A stretch of DNA of 64,000 bases, from assembly GCF_001704415.2 (NCBI RefSeq), contig NW_017189763.1, positions 230,680-294,679 on the forward strand, in the 5' to 3' direction. Of this stretch, positions 23,001-35,672 are shown piece after piece. The first letter of the stretch is position 1, and each line of letters begins with the position of its first letter. The position numbers and the translations under genes were made by a program. Origin of the DNA: Capra hircus. Lineage: Eukaryota > Chordata > Mammalia > Artiodactyla > Bovidae. The notes under the pieces are model-generated. The model ran no database searches, was not told where the DNA came from, and was given only the letters and a program-made list of their open reading frames with translations.

Positions 23001-24596
23001 ATCCAACATTCTCTTGTTGATGGTTGTTCAGAAGTGAGTTGTAATTTTGGACTTCTTTCAGAAGAAAATGACCATGTGTTCTTCAACTCTGCCATCTTTT
23101 GTCTTGCACATCAGGACTCAGAGACCCCACAGAGACTGAACCAGACCTGTGTTTGAGTCTCTTACAGAGGTACAGGTCAGCAATGGTCTATCAAAGGGGC
23201 CGGGGCTCTGGATGAAGCAGACCTGGATCACACAGACTGTGGCATAAGCCCTTTTGGAGGAGATCATCATGAACCCTACCATACAGCCACTGAGCAGACG
23301 ACCCACAAACTGCAGAACAATTATACTAAAGAAATTCTCGCGCTGTTAAGAAAGTTCTAGAACCCACAACAGATTTCCCAACCTGGGGATCTGGCAAAGG
23401 AACTGAGAACTCCTGGGGAATTTGACTTTGGAGGCCAGTGGCATTTGATTACAGAACTTACACAAGTGGGGGAAACAGACTTTTGTAAGGCACAAAGAAA
23501 ACTGTGTGCATTAGGACCCAGGAGAAAGGAGCAGTGACCCCACAAGAGACTGACCCAGACTTGCCTATGAGTGTCCAGGAGTCTCCGGCAGAAGTGTGGG
23601 TTGGCGGCGGCCTGCTGCAGGGTCAGAGGCACTGGGTGTGGCAGCACAAGCACAGGACCTTTTGAATGTGATCGCCATTATCCTCATTACCTTCACCATA
23701 GTTTGGTGTCAAGTCAAACAGGGAGGGAGCACATCCCTGCCCATCAACAGAAAATTGGATTAAAGATTTACTGAGCATGGCCCTGCACATCAGAAGACCC
23801 AGTTTCCCCCACAGTCAGTCTCTCCCATCAGGAAGCCTCCATAATCCTTTTATCCTTATCCATCAGAGGGCAGGCAGAATGAAAGCCACAATCACATAAA
23901 ACTAATCAAACTGATCACATGGACCACAGTCTTGTCTAACTCAGTGAAATTATGAGCCATGCCGTGTAAGGCCACCCAAGATGAATGGGTCATGCTGAAG
24001 ATTTCTGACAAAATTTGGTCCACTGGAGAAGGGAATGGCAAACCAATTCAGTATTCTTGCCTTAAGAACTGCATGAACTGTATGAAAAGGCAAAAAGACA
24101 TGACACTGAAAGATGAACTCCCCTGGTCGGTAGGTGCCCAATATGTTATTGGAAAAGAGTGGAGAAACGAATCCAGAACGAATGAAGAGATGGAGCCAAA
24201 GTGAAACAATGCCCAGTTGTGGATGTGACTGGTGATGGAAGTAAAGTCCAATGCTGTAAAGAGCAGTATTGCATAGGAACCTGGTATGTTAGGTCTCTGA
24301 ATCAAGGTAAATTAGAGTGGTCAAACAGGAGATGGCACAAGTGAACATCGACATTTTAGGAATCAGTGAACTAAAATGAACTGAAATGGGAGAATTTAAT
24401 TCAGATGACCATTATATATACTACCTTGAGCAAGAATCCTTTAGAAGAAATGGAGAAGCCCTCATAGTCACAAAAGTCTGAAGAGCAGTCCTTGGGTACA
24501 GTCTTAAAAATGACAGAATGATCTCTGTTTGTTTCCTAGGCAAACCATTCAGTATCACAATAATCCAACTCTATTCCCCAACCAATAATGCTGAAG
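22803..24596 (+). mobile_element. BovB LINE, 5' half, with long leader
   Basis: The leader (about 22803-24000) keeps BovB text not present in the 4989 copy, so it represents another BovB subfamily or a longer element. The first endonuclease segments follow to 24596, where an LTR insertion splits the element. The continuation is at 27042. Stops and small indels are frequent, which fits an older copy. Confidence 0.88.
22963..22998. repeat. (TG)18 microsatellite
   Basis: This is an uninterrupted TG dinucleotide run inside the BovB leader. It is probably polymorphic. Confidence 0.97.
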
Positions 24597-25359
24597 TGCC
24601 AGAGTCCAGCTCCAGCAGCCAGGGAATCAACCTGAAGGGGTGAGCAGTGTCGGTGGACAGTGATGTAGCCTCTGACTCAAGGTGCAGGGATATATGTTTA
24701 TTTCAAACTTCAGGTTTTCTTTTATACTTTGACAAAAGCATTAGGTCAGAGGTTTGACATTTTTAGTTTCCCCCACCCAGATTTATTGTCTCCAGAAATC
24801 ATTGTTGTCCTACAAACAGAGTTCCTGCTTCAGCAATTCTCTCAGAACCGGCTTTACTATCTATTATCCACTTCCTCTTATGTGTCCTATACTTAACTTG
24901 TGATTACATTGTAACTCATGCTACATTCCTCAGTTTATTTCTTATCTTTCTAAATCCTGTTTGCCCCTAGCATCTTAAGATCACTATCTCCTAAAAAGGC
25001 TTCTACCTATTCTTAATGATTCCTAAACCCTAAGCTCAGCAAACTTCTTTTGCCATAAACATTCCTCTCACAAGCAGTCTCAGATAACAATCCTTCCCAT
25101 GGCCTCAAGCTGCTCATCCTGGAATATTCTTTGTAAAGATCCTTGAACAAATGTCAATGGTTACTTTATAGATTATTTTCTGGGCACAACTGCAGAAGGC
25201 TTTGTGCTTTCTCATGCTTCTCTCAAGAACAATAAGCACCTTAACATTCTTTCCAGCCAGCTCAACCCAAGAAAGGAAAGAATGAGTCAGAATCACAAGA
25301 CCTAACTCCTTCATCCTGGGACCATGCCTGCAGGATGAGGAGAGGGAGTTGGGGCCATG
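24597..25359 (-). mobile_element. Class II ERV LTR, partial, minus orientation
   Basis: The left end 'tgccagagtcc' follows the target hexamer CTGAAG directly. Read on the minus strand, the segment has an AATAAA signal (complement at 24697-24702) about 100 bases before its 3' terminus 'ctctggca', so this is the 3' part of an antisense LTR. Its 5' part is missing, and the next base, 25360, starts a second LTR in the opposite sense. Confidence 0.7.
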
Positions 25360-27041
25360 TGTTGGGAGCCAGCATGAGGAACTCCGCCCATGGCAAAGGT
25401 CATGAGGAAGGAAGCTTGGCATACGCAAGCCTCAGGAAACCCCCTGTTCCCGAGCGTCTACCCTCCAAACCAGAGTACTTTACGGGGAGCTCTCCCCCAT
25501 AACCATTTCTCTCAGAGAAGGAGTTAACTTGCAGCTCCAGTTAATAAAAATTCCTGGGCGTGATAAGAGTGTTTCAACTTATGAACTCTGGAAGTTCTCT
25601 GGCCTGCCTGATCAGGCTCGTCCGGCCGCATGTGATTGTTTACAGCCTCCCAACTGTGAGAGGCACGGGATGTTTTAAAACTTTCTAAATACAGACTCTT
25701 TTGAGAAGTTAGAAGATCATTAGTATAGTATTAGTAGGTTGATTAGGAATTATATTGGTGAAGGGTTTTTTCATTTGTCCTGCCAATAATTACTGCTAAT
25801 TCCCTGCCCTGGGTGTGACAAGGATGTCTCAGGCCAAACCTCTCTGCTGACAGACTAGCTTGTGTGACAGCCTCTCAGCCATAAACAGCACAGAGAGTTT
25901 GGAGTATTAGCATAGGGCTTTTTTCATTGATGAGTCAATGATTGCCATCAGGCCTCCATATCCTTAGGCACCTGGGAATATATTAATCAATGTATTTGGA
26001 ATATAGAAAAGGAAATATAGTAGTTTTTTGATGTTAGCAATACTAGACTTTTTGAGTTAATGCATCTTCTCTTTTGTTACAGATCACTGTACTTTGTTAT
26101 AAATCACTATGCATCACTATGCTATGTAACTTTATCACTATCTTAAAACAAAATAGATCTTAAGGTGAACATTGGTGAAAGATTTACATTTGTTGAGCCA
26201 ATATTTGCTGCTAAATCTCCATATTCCTGCCCTTATAATGAATATAATTAGCATATAGGAAAAATAAGTATTAACCTTTAAGATTAATCATGTTAAACCT
26301 TAGGTTAAGTAAATTCCTTTCTTGACTGTAACTCACTACACCCTCACCCTATAGGAATGCAACTTTATTTGGAGGGTGGTGCCTGATTTAAGAAAAAAAC
26401 ACCCCTGGAAAAATAAATTTTCTGGTTAACTGACCGGTATCAGAAAGAGCCATAAAATGTCAGCAGACCTCATGGCTAAAAGATGATGAAACTCATAAGA
26501 CCTTTGTATAATTTTATATGAAGCACCTGATTGTGACAAGGGTCAGGTCTGCTGACCCCCGCGTGACTCTGTATTCATCCCTATGTATAACAAAAAGGTA
26601 TATAAACAAACCTGAAAAATAAAGAAATCGGATCAGTTTCTGGAAAGACTGATTCCCCCGTGTCATTTCTTTCTCGCTCCCCGTTTTCCTGGCTGAATTC
26701 CCATCTGAAATGTGGGTACTCACCAAGCCTGCTAATTCTGCCTGGGCTTCTGAGATCAGACCGGAGAGGCCTGGTCCTCTCCTTTGGGAAAATGGAAAGA
26801 CGCCTGTGGCCTACATAGGTGGTGATTGGGATTCCATGTAAACCAGTTATTCAGCCTCTTTTCTCCACTAATTCTCCTACTACACTATCTGTTTCTAATC
26901 TCCCTCTATATCTGAAATTAAATAAGTTTTTTCCAGGATGCCGACTCCGTCCCCACCTTCGAATCACCCTGGATCCACCGGGGCTGGACCCTGGCAGCCA
27001 TGCCTTCATTTTGTCAGTAATGCCTAACGCGGCTCCCAACA
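25360..27041 (+). mobile_element. Class II ERV LTR (long, BTLTR-like), plus orientation
   Basis: It begins 'tgttgggagcc' and ends 'ggctcccaaca', a perfect 11-base terminal inverted repeat with the TG...CA ends of an LTR. A TATAAA lies at 26601-26606 and AATAAA at 26618-26623, supporting plus orientation. The length of 1682 bases is long for an LTR but within what ruminant class II LTRs show. No internal viral genes are present. CTGAAG follows directly at 27042-27047. Confidence 0.78.
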
Positions 27042-29812
27042 CTGAAGAAGCTGAGGTTGAATGGTTCTACGAATACCTACAAGACCTTTTAGAACTAACA
27101 CTCCAAAAATATGTCCTTTTCATTATAGGGGACTGAAATGCAAAAGTAGAAGTCAAGAGATATGTGGAGTAACAGGCAAATTTGACCTTGGAGTACAAAA
27201 TGAATCAGGGCAAAGTCTAACAGAGTTTTGCCAAGGGGATGCACTGGTCATAGCAAACATCCTCTTCCAAGAGCACAAGAGAAGACTCTACACATGGAAA
27301 TCACCAGATGGTCAAGACTGAAATCAGATTAATTATATTCCTTGCAGCCAAAGATGGAGAAGGTCTATACAGTCAGCACAAACAAGACTGGGAGCTGACT
27401 GTGGCTCAGATGAGGACCTCCTTTCTGAAAAATTCAGACTTACATTGAAGAAAATAGGAAAAACCATTCAGGTATGACCTGAATCAAATTCCTTACAATT
27501 ATACAGTGAAAATGACAAATATATTGAAGGGATTAGATCTGAGAGACAGTGTGCCTGAAGAATGATGGACTGAGGTTTGTGACATTGTACAGGAGGCAGG
27601 GATCAAGATCATCCCCAAGAAAAAGAAATGCAAAAAGGCAAAATAATTGTCTGAGGGGGCCTTACAAATAGCTGAGCAAAGAAGAGAAGCTAAAGGCAAA
27701 GGAGAAAACAAAAGATGTACCCACTTGAATGCAGAGTTCCACAGAATAACAAGGAGAGATAAGAAAGCCTTCCTCAGTGATCGATGCAAGGAAATAGGGG
27801 AGGAGAGGGTGAGATGTATAGAAAGAGTAACATAGAAACTTACATTACCATATTGTAAAAGAGATAGCCAATGGGGAATTTGCTTTATGACTCAGGAAAT
27901 TCAAACAGGGGCTCTGTATCAATCTAGAGGGAGAGAGATGAGAGGGAGGTTCAAAACGGAGGGAATATATGTCTGATTCATGTTGAGGTTTGACAGAAAA
28001 CAACAAAATTCTGTAAAGCAATTATTCTTCCATTAAAAGATAAATAAAATTTTTTTAAAAGAAATAAAACAAAAGAATGGCAAAGACTAGAGATCAGTTC
28101 AAGAAAATTAGTGATACCAAGGGAACATTTCATGCGAAGATGGGCACAATAAAGGACAAAAACAGTATGGATATAACAGAAGCAAAAGATATTAAAAAGA
28201 GGTAGCAAGAACACAGAAGAAGTATACAAAAAAAAAATCTTCATGACCCAGATAATCATGATGGTGTGATCACTCACCTAGAGCCAGACATCCTGGAATG
28301 TGAAGTCAAGCGGGCCTTAGGAAGCTTCACTATGAACAAAGCTAATGGAGGTGATGGAATTCCAGCAGAGCTATTTAATATCTTAAAATATGGTGCTGTT
28401 AAAGTGCTGCACTCAATGTGCCAGCAAACTTGGAAAACTCAGCAATGATCACAAGACTGGAAAAGGTCAGTTTTCATTCCCATTCTAAAGGAGGCAATGT
28501 CAAAGTATGTTCAAACTACTGCACAATTGCACTCATCTCATATGCTAGCAAAGTAATGCTCAAAATTCTCCAAGCCAGGCTTCAACAGTATGTGGACCAT
28601 GAACTTTCAGATGTTCAAGCTGGATTTAGAAAAGGCAGAGGGAGCAGAGGTCAAATTACCAACATCTGTTGGATCATAGAAAAACCAAAAGAGTTCCAGA
28701 AAATAATCTACTTCTTCTTTATTGATTATGCCAAAGCCTTTGACTGTGTGGGTCACAGCAAACTGTAGAAAATTCTTCAAGAGATGGGAATACCATACCA
28801 CCTGACCTGAGAAATCTGTATTCAGGTCAAGAAGCAACAGTTAGAACAGTATATGGAACAACAGACTGGTTCCAAATTGGGAAAGGAGTGTACCAAGGCT
28901 GTGTATTTATCATTCTGCTTATTTAACTTTTATGCAGAGTACATCATGCAAAATGCAGGGCTGGACAAAGCACAAGCTGGACTCAAGATTGCTGGAAAAA
29001 GTATCAGTAACCTCAGATATGCAGATGACACTACCCTTATGACAGAAAGCAAAGAATAACTGCAGAGCTTCTTGATTAAAGTGAAAGAGGGGAGCAAAAA
29101 AAAGCTGACTTAAAACTCGACATTCAAAAAACTAATATCATGACATCTTTTCCCATCACTTCATGGCACATAGATGGGAAAACAATGGAAACAGTGAAAG
29201 ATTTTTTTCTGGGGGGGGGGCGGGGCACAAAATCACTACAAATGGTGACTGCAGCAACGAAATTAAAAGACACTTGATCCTTGGAAGAAAAGCTATGACC
29301 AACCTAGACAGCATATTAAAAAGCAGAGACATTACTTTGCCAACAAAGATCTGTCTAGTCAGAGCTATGGTTTTTCCAGTAGTCATGTATGGATATGAGA
29401 GTTTGACCATAAAGAAAGCTGAGCACTGAAGAACTGATGCTATTGAACTGTGGTATTGGAGAAGACTATTGAGTCCTTTGGACTGCAAGGAGATTTAACC
29501 AGTAAATTCTAAAGGAAATCAGCTCTGAATATTCATTGGAAGGACTGAGGCTGAAGCTGAAACTCCAATACTTTGGCCACCTGATGTGAAGAACTGACTC
29601 ACTGGAAAAGACCCTGATGCTGGGAAAGATTGAAGGCAGGAGGAGAAGGGGACAACAGAGGATGAGATGGTTGGATGGCATCACCGACTCTATAAATATG
29701 AGTTTGAGCAAGATCCAGAAGTCAGTGATGGACAGGGGAGCCTGGCATGCTGCAGTCCATGGGGTCACAAAGAGTTGGACACGACTGAGTGACTGAAGTG
29801 AACTGAACTGAT
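27042..29812 (+). mobile_element. BovB LINE, 3' part
   Basis: The element resumes exactly after the LTR insertion, in the endonuclease domain (27061-27321), and runs through the reverse transcriptase (28266-28448, 28418-28768, 28853-29059) to the tail 'gaagtgaactgaactgat'. A short L1 fragment lies inside at about 27830-28075. The reading frame is broken many times. A G-run at 29212-29224 near the transcriptase end marks one frameshift. Confidence 0.9.
27830..28075 (+). mobile_element. L1 3'-end insertion inside BovB
   Basis: About 245 bases foreign to BovB end in 'aaataaaattttttt' and contain the sense form of the ruminant L1 3'-UTR block ('ctgattcatgttgaggtttg'). This is a 5'-truncated L1 insertion. 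The BovB text resumes at 'aagaatggcaaagactagag'. Confidence 0.75.
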
Positions 29813-30194
29813 ATGGATTCCCATTGAATTCACTCTGGGACTATCTGTTATTGAGCAACTGAGCAAGAGCACAGGGATATCCACTGAATAAATAATCTTC
29901 CCTTTCTTCCCACTGTCAGACTGTCTTATGACAATCGATACAGCCTCTCAAAGAAGAGATTGTGATATTGAGCAGTCAGTTGTTTTCATTCCAAATTGTA
30001 ATAGGCCCAGGGAACACACACTTTTGTTGACTCATTTCTTCTGAGACTTAATCGCCTTGGGAATGTACTCCGTAATAAAGTAGCAACACATAAACTTTCT
30101 CTCAGGCTAAATGTTCTGAGGAACACAAGCTGAGGAAATACCCAACTGAACCACATACATCTTGTACATGAATCCTGTACATGCATCAAGAGAC
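29813..30194. other. Unassigned stretch
   Basis: No gene or familiar repeat is seen in about 380 bases. Confidence 0.4.
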
Positions 30195-30870
30195 ATGTGC
30201 AAAAATGTTTACAGCAGCATTATTCACAATATTAAATAACTGGAAACAACTCAAATGCCTATAAAAGTATAACATCAATAGATTTTAACATGTGAGAAAA
30301 GAAGTCAAGCACAAAGAGGACCTACAAACAGTATGATTCCACTTACATAAGGTTCAAACACGATAAAACTAATATATAGTGCTAAAAGACACTCTAGTGT
30401 TTATCTATGGAGTTGATGGTAGGTACTGACTGAGAGTGAGCACAGGAAAGGAATCTGGAGTGCTGAAAATGTTCTATTTCTTGATTTGTGTGCAGTTGCT
30501 TTCTACAAACAGGTTATGTTTCAACTTTAAAAGCTTATATGATTGTAATCTCACTTGTTCATTTTTACTTTTGTTGTCTGTGCTTTTGTTGTCAGACAAT
30601 CCGTGGAATGGGAGAAAATATTTGCAAACCACATATCTGAAAAGGGTTAATTTCTAAAAAGTATGAAGAATTCTATAATTCACTAACCCCCCAAAAACGT
30701 GCATATTTAAAATGGGCAGAGGATCTAAATAGACAGTTCTCCAAAGAGAACATATTAATGGCCAACAAGTATATGAAAAGTGCTCAACATCAAAAATCAT
30801 CAGACAAATGAAAAATCACAATGAGGTAATCTTTTCACATCTGTTACAATGGTCATTACAAAGACAGAGA
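30195..30870 (+). mobile_element. Old L1 fragments, 3' region
   Basis: Two blocks of diverged plus-strand L1 are seen: one with 'cagcagcattattcacaata' near 30214, and one at 30590-30870 with 'tctccaaagagaacatatta'. Their order is not that of a single intact copy, so they may be two insertions or a rearranged one. Confidence 0.65.
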
Positions 30871-30896
30871 GGGAGGGAAGGAGGGAAGTCACTCAG

Positions 30897-32930
30897 CCTG
30901 TTTTATAGTCCAGCTCTCGCATCCATACATGACTACTGGAAAAACCATAGCTTTGACTAGATGGACCTTTGTCGGCAAAGAGATGTCTCTTTTTTTAATA
31001 TGCTGTCTAGGTATCTCATAGGTTTTCTTGCAAGGAGCAACCCTCTTTTAATTTCATGACTACAGTCACCATCTGCAGTGATTTTGGAGCCCGAGAAAAT
31101 AAAATCTGTCATTGTTTTCACTTTTTGCACATATATTTGCCTTGAAATGATAGGACCGGATGCCATGATCTTTGTTTTTTGAATATTGATTTAAGCTAGC
31201 TTTTTCACTCCCCTCTTTCACTTTCATCAAGAGGCTCTTTAGGTCCTTTTCGCTTTCTTCCATTAGAGTGGTATCATCTGCATATGTGAGCATGTTGATA
31301 TTTCTCCTGACAATCTTGATTCCAGCTTGTGCTTCATCCAGCCCAGCATTTCACATGGTGTACTCTGCATATAAGTTACACAAGCATGGTGACAGGATTA
31401 CAGCCTTGATGTTCTCCTTTCCCAATTTTGAACCAGTCTATTGTTCCATGTCCAGTTCTAACTTCTGCTTCTTGACCTGCATACAGGTTTCATAGAAGAC
31501 AGATAAGGTAGTCTGTTATTTCCATCTCTTTAAGAATTTTCCACAGTTTGTTGTGATCCACACAGTCAAAGGCTTTGGTGTAGTCAATAAAGCAGAAGTA
31601 GATGCATTTCTGAAACTCTCTTGCTTTTTCGATGATTCAATGGCAGTTGGCAATTTGATCTGGTTCCTCTGCCTTTTCTAAATCCAGCTTGTACATCTGG
31701 AAGTTCTCAGTTCATAAACTGCTGAAGCCTAGCTTGAAGAATTTTGAGCATTACCTTGCTAGCATGTGAATTGAGCCCAGTTGCATGGTAGTTTCAACAT
31801 TCTTTCACATTGCCTGTCTTTGAAATTGGAATGAAAACTGACCTTTACCAGTTATGTGGCCACTGCTGAATTTTCCCAATTTGCTGGCATATTGAGTGTA
31901 GCATATTAACAGCATCATCTTTTAGGATTTGAAAGAGCTCTGCTGGAATTCCATTACCTCCACTATCTTTGTTCATAGTGAGGCTTCTAGGGCCCAGTTG
32001 ACTTCACACTCCAGGATCTCTAGCTCTAGGGTTATCTGTGTCATGAAGATCTTTTTTGTATAGTTCCTCTGTGTATTCCTGCCACCTCTTCCTAATCTCT
32101 TCTGCTTGTGTTATGTCCTTGCCATCTCTTTTCTTTATTGTGCCCACCTTTGCATGAAATGTTCCGTTGGCATCTCCAATTTTCTTAAAGAGATCTATAA
32201 TCTTTCTCCTGTGGTTTTCCTCTATTTCTTTGCATTGGTCACTTAAGAATGCTTTCTTATCTCTCCTTGCTATTCTCTGGAACTCTGCGTCCAGTTACGT
32301 TTATCTTCCCTTTTCTTCTTTGCCTTTTCTTTCTCTTCTTTTTTCAGCTATTTGCAAGACTTCCTCAAACTACCACTTTGCCTACTTGTATTTCTTTTTC
32401 TTTGACATAGTTTTAGTCACCACCTCATGTAAAATGTAATAAGCCTACATCCATAGTTCTTCAAGCACTCTGTCTATAAGATCTAATCCCTTGTATCTAT
32501 TGTCACCTCCAATGTATTATCATAAGGGGTTTGATTTAGGTCATACCTGGATGGTCTATTAGTTTTCCCTACTTTCGTCAATTTCAGCCTAAATTTTGCA
32601 ATAAGGACCTCATCATCTTAGCCATAGTCACTGCCATATCTTGTTTTCACTGACAGTATAAAGCTTCTCCATCTTTGGCTGCACAGAGTATAATCAATCT
32701 GATTTTGGTTTTGACCATTTGTTGATGTCTATGTGCAGAGTCATTGCTTACATTTTTGGTAAACTGTGTTTGCTATGACCAGTGCATTCTCTTGGCAAAA
32801 CTCTGTTACTCTTTGCCCTGCTTCATTTTGTACTCCAAGGCCAAACTTGCCTGTTACTCCAGCTATCTCTTGACTTACTACTTTTGCATTCCAATCCTCT
32901 GTGATGAAAAGGACATGCATGCTTATTCTG
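30897..32930 (-). mobile_element. BovB LINE, lacking its 3' tail
   Basis: The minus strand reads from the C-terminal coding region (30897) through the transcriptase (31066-31293) to the endonuclease (32741-32971), about 2 kb. The final 300 bases and the tail are absent at 30897, which is unusual because LINEs normally keep their 3' end. The frame is broken throughout. Confidence 0.88.
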
Positions 32931-33815
32931 TGGAACATCCCTAACTGTGTTGCCTGCATCCTAGCTTTCACTGATCTCTGCTCATGTTTCTGATCCTATG
33001 TCTCCAGAATTTCTCTTAATTTGGCTTATTGGCTAATATCTTTCAAAATCATTTTATATTTATTGTTAGCTAAAATTGCTAACAACTGTAGCTTACAACT
33101 AAGATTTATAGAAGATGTAAGCAGATGGACATGGATGGATTGGAGCCCAATAAGCAGACTTTGTAATAATTAAAAATTGTTGGAATACATGCTTTTAGAC
33201 AGTAAAGCCTGGAATTGATTGTTGATTATTTCTTCCTATGTAGGTTCTCATTACTATCTTGGTTCCTGACATTTTAAAGTTCTAGCTATTTAGCTTTACT
33301 TTTGATTCAATTATTCTTCTAAAATAAGTTCCATTTTTGCTTATATCATCCAGAGCTGGGCTTTGTTACTTGTCAACAAAGAATGCTAACCAATACAGAA
33401 ATTGGTATCAGGAATTAAGAGTAGCTCAGAGAGAAAGGTACAGGAATTTTGAATGCTCTTAGCCTTCTAGATCCTCCCAGAGAGCCCCCTTAAAAGTATC
33501 AGGAGAAAATGTCTCTCTTGCTCAAAGCTGTGAAGTTTTACATAAACGACCTATCAAGGTTAGGTATAAATTCAACTGAAGTAATTTTAGAAATCTAAAG
33601 AATCAGTCTTTGAGTTTAGCTTTTAAAAATCTCAGCTTTTTTGACCATGTGAAGTAAAGGGGCTTTGCTTTCTTTAGTATGGCTATCAAAAGTCACTGAG
33701 GTTTACCATATGCCTTGGGGAAAATTTTTAAAGTTGCACATAATTTTCTTCTCACCTTAAATTAAGTCAATGCCATCAGATGTATCCATTTCTGACACAT
33801 TGGCTTTGCTTTAAT
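32931..33815. other. Unassigned stretch with one old repeat phrase
   Basis: No gene is seen. The phrase 'gaatgctaaccaatacagaa' near 33385 resembles an old interspersed repeat that I cannot name. Confidence 0.4.
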
Positions 33816-33906
33816 TGCTGTTGCTTCTGCATGGAAGGTTCTTCCCTAAATTCCTTCAGGACTTTTCTCAAATGTCACCTTATCAGAATGCCTTTCCCTA
33901 ATGTGT
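33816..33906 (-). mobile_element. L2 LINE fragment
   Basis: The block with 'ctgcatggaaggttcttccc' and 'caaatgtcaccttatcagaa' is the well-known L2 3' region on the minus strand. The next part of the same L2 is at 34880-35060, beyond a BovB insertion. Confidence 0.7.
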
Positions 33907-34853
33907 TGAAACTCTGTCCATAGTTCTGTCTATCAGATCTAGTCCCTTGAGTACATCAAGGCTGTATATTGTCACCCTATTTATTTAACTTACATGCAGA
34001 GTACATCATGAGAAACGCTGGGCTGGAAGAAGCACAACCTGGAATCAAGAATGCCGGGAGAAATATCAACAACCTCAGATATGCAGATGACACCACTCTT
34101 ATGGCAGAAAGTTAAGAGGAACTAAAAAGCCTCTTGATGAAAATGAAAGAGGAGAGCGAAAAAGTTGGCTTAAAGCTCAACATTCAGAAAACATCTGGTC
34201 CCATCACTTCATGGCACATAGATGGGGAAACAGTGGAAACAGTGGCTGACTTTATTTTGGGGGGCTCCAAAATCACTGCAGATGGTGACTGCAGCCATGA
34301 AATTAAAAGACACTTACTCCTTGGAAGGAAAGTTATGACCAACCTAGATAGCATATTCAAAATCAGAAACATTACTTTTCCAACATTACTTTCCATCTAG
34401 TCAAGGCTATGGTTTTTCCAGTGGTCATGTATGGATGTGAGAATTGGACTGTAAAGAAAGCTTAGCACCAAAGAATTGATGCTTTTGAACTGTGGTGTTG
34501 GAGAAGACTCTTGAGAGTCCCTTGGACTGCAAGGAGATCCAACCAGTCCATCCTAACAGAGATAAGTCCTCGGTGTTCATTGGAAGGACTGATGTTGAAG
34601 CTGAAACTCCAATACCTCATGTGAAGAGTTGACTCATTGGAAAAGACCCTGATGCTGAGAGGGATTTGGGGGCAGGAGGAGAAGGGGACGACAGAGGATG
34701 AGATGGCTGGATAGCATCACCGACTCGATGCACTTGAATTTGGGTGAACTCCAGGAGTTGGTGATGGACAGGGAGGCCTGGCTTGCTGTGATTCTTGGGG
34801 TAGCAAAGAGTCAGACACGACTGAGCGAATCAACTGAACTGAACTGAACTGAA
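33907..34853 (+). mobile_element. BovB insertion with inverted 5' end
   Basis: Bases 33947-34853 are BovB 3' sequence in plus orientation (transcriptase YADD region onward). The preceding 33909-33946 is BovB sequence in minus orientation, from the linker after the endonuclease ('tatcagatctagtccctt'). An inverted 5' tip of this kind is the known product of twin priming. The flanks share only 'ttgaaa'. It splits an L2 element. Confidence 0.82.
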
Positions 34854-34879
34854 TGGATTGAAATCAGTAAATTCACACC

Positions 34880-35060
34880 CCAACCCCATACTGTTTTTAT
34901 TTTCCTTCATAGCACTTGGCTTTTTGTAACATTTGTCTGTTTCTCTTTTATTCCTGGAATTGTAAGCTCCGTGAGGGAAGGCATTACATTATTCTCTACT
35001 TTGAACAAATTTCTGGCACATAGTAGGCGCTTAGTCACATAGTCTTAGACTGTATGAACT
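34880..35060 (-). mobile_element. L2 LINE fragment (continuation)
   Basis: The blocks 'ttgtaagctccgtgagggaa' and 'ctggcacatagtaggcgctt' are L2 3'-end text on the minus strand. Confidence 0.8.
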
Positions 35061-35114
35061 TGCCCACGTATTGTAGAAGTACCCTGTTCTTTTTGTGGTT
35101 AGTTATTTATTAAG

Positions 35115-35310
35115 ACGGGCTTCCCTAGTGGCTCAGGGTAAAAAATCCGCCTGCAATGAGGGAGACCTTGGTTCAATCCCTGGGTTGAGAAGATCCTCTG
35201 GAGAAAGGAATGACTACCTACTCCAGTATTCTGGCCTGGAGAATTCCGTGGACTGTATAGTCCATGAGGTCGCAAAAAGGCAGACACGACTGAGAGACTT
35301 TCACTGTCAG
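35115..35310 (+). mobile_element. Bov-tA SINE with target-site duplication
   Basis: It begins with the tRNA-like head 'gggcttccctagtggctcag' and ends in the BovB-type tail. The 11-base duplication 'tatttattaag' lies at 35104-35114 and 35311-35321. Confidence 0.94.
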
Positions 35311-35529
35311 TATTTATTAAGGCAGCTGAACTTGGATTTTAAGTCCTCAGCTAGAAAAATCTCATACACCAGAAACAACTAACACAATGAAAAGTTCTGC
35401 ACCCAGAAAAGCACCTTTCAAATGGACTATGAAGAATATATTCTGAAAGGTGTTATCAGGGACAGCGACAATCAATCACAAAGTTAAATCTTTTCTCCCC
35501 AGAGAGGACAAACTGCTGCAGCTTCCCAG

Positions 35530-35672
35530 AGCAGCACTAGAAGGGCGGAGAAAGGGCGGAGCCAGCCGGCGAGTGGCGGGACTGGCTGAGGCTAGTGTAA
35601 GTGGAATCTAGTTGAACTGTTTTGTCCCTTTCTGCTCTCCGTGCGACGACTTGGGCGGAGGCGGTCACAGCT
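35530..35672 (+). promoter_or_regulatory. Candidate host promoter and 5' UTR (GC-box rich, no TATA)
   Basis: In a window dominated by AT-rich repeats, this segment holds several GC-box cores ('gggcgg' near 35543, 35553 and 35654) plus further CpGs ('gccggcgagtggcggg', 'gtgcgacgac'). It is not a recognised repeat. A short ATG exon with a perfect splice donor follows. A second possible donor, GTAAGT at 35597-35602, could serve an upstream non-coding exon. This is the layout of a housekeeping promoter. The call is inference from composition and context. Confidence 0.5.

Larger units (their letters stand above)
24591..27047. repeat. Target-site duplication CTGAAG around the LTR insertion
   Basis: CTGAAG occurs at 24591-24596 and at 27042-27047, bracketing the two LTRs. 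The BovB sequence is continuous if one copy and everything between are removed. A 6-base duplication is usual for class II ERVs. Confidence 0.92.
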
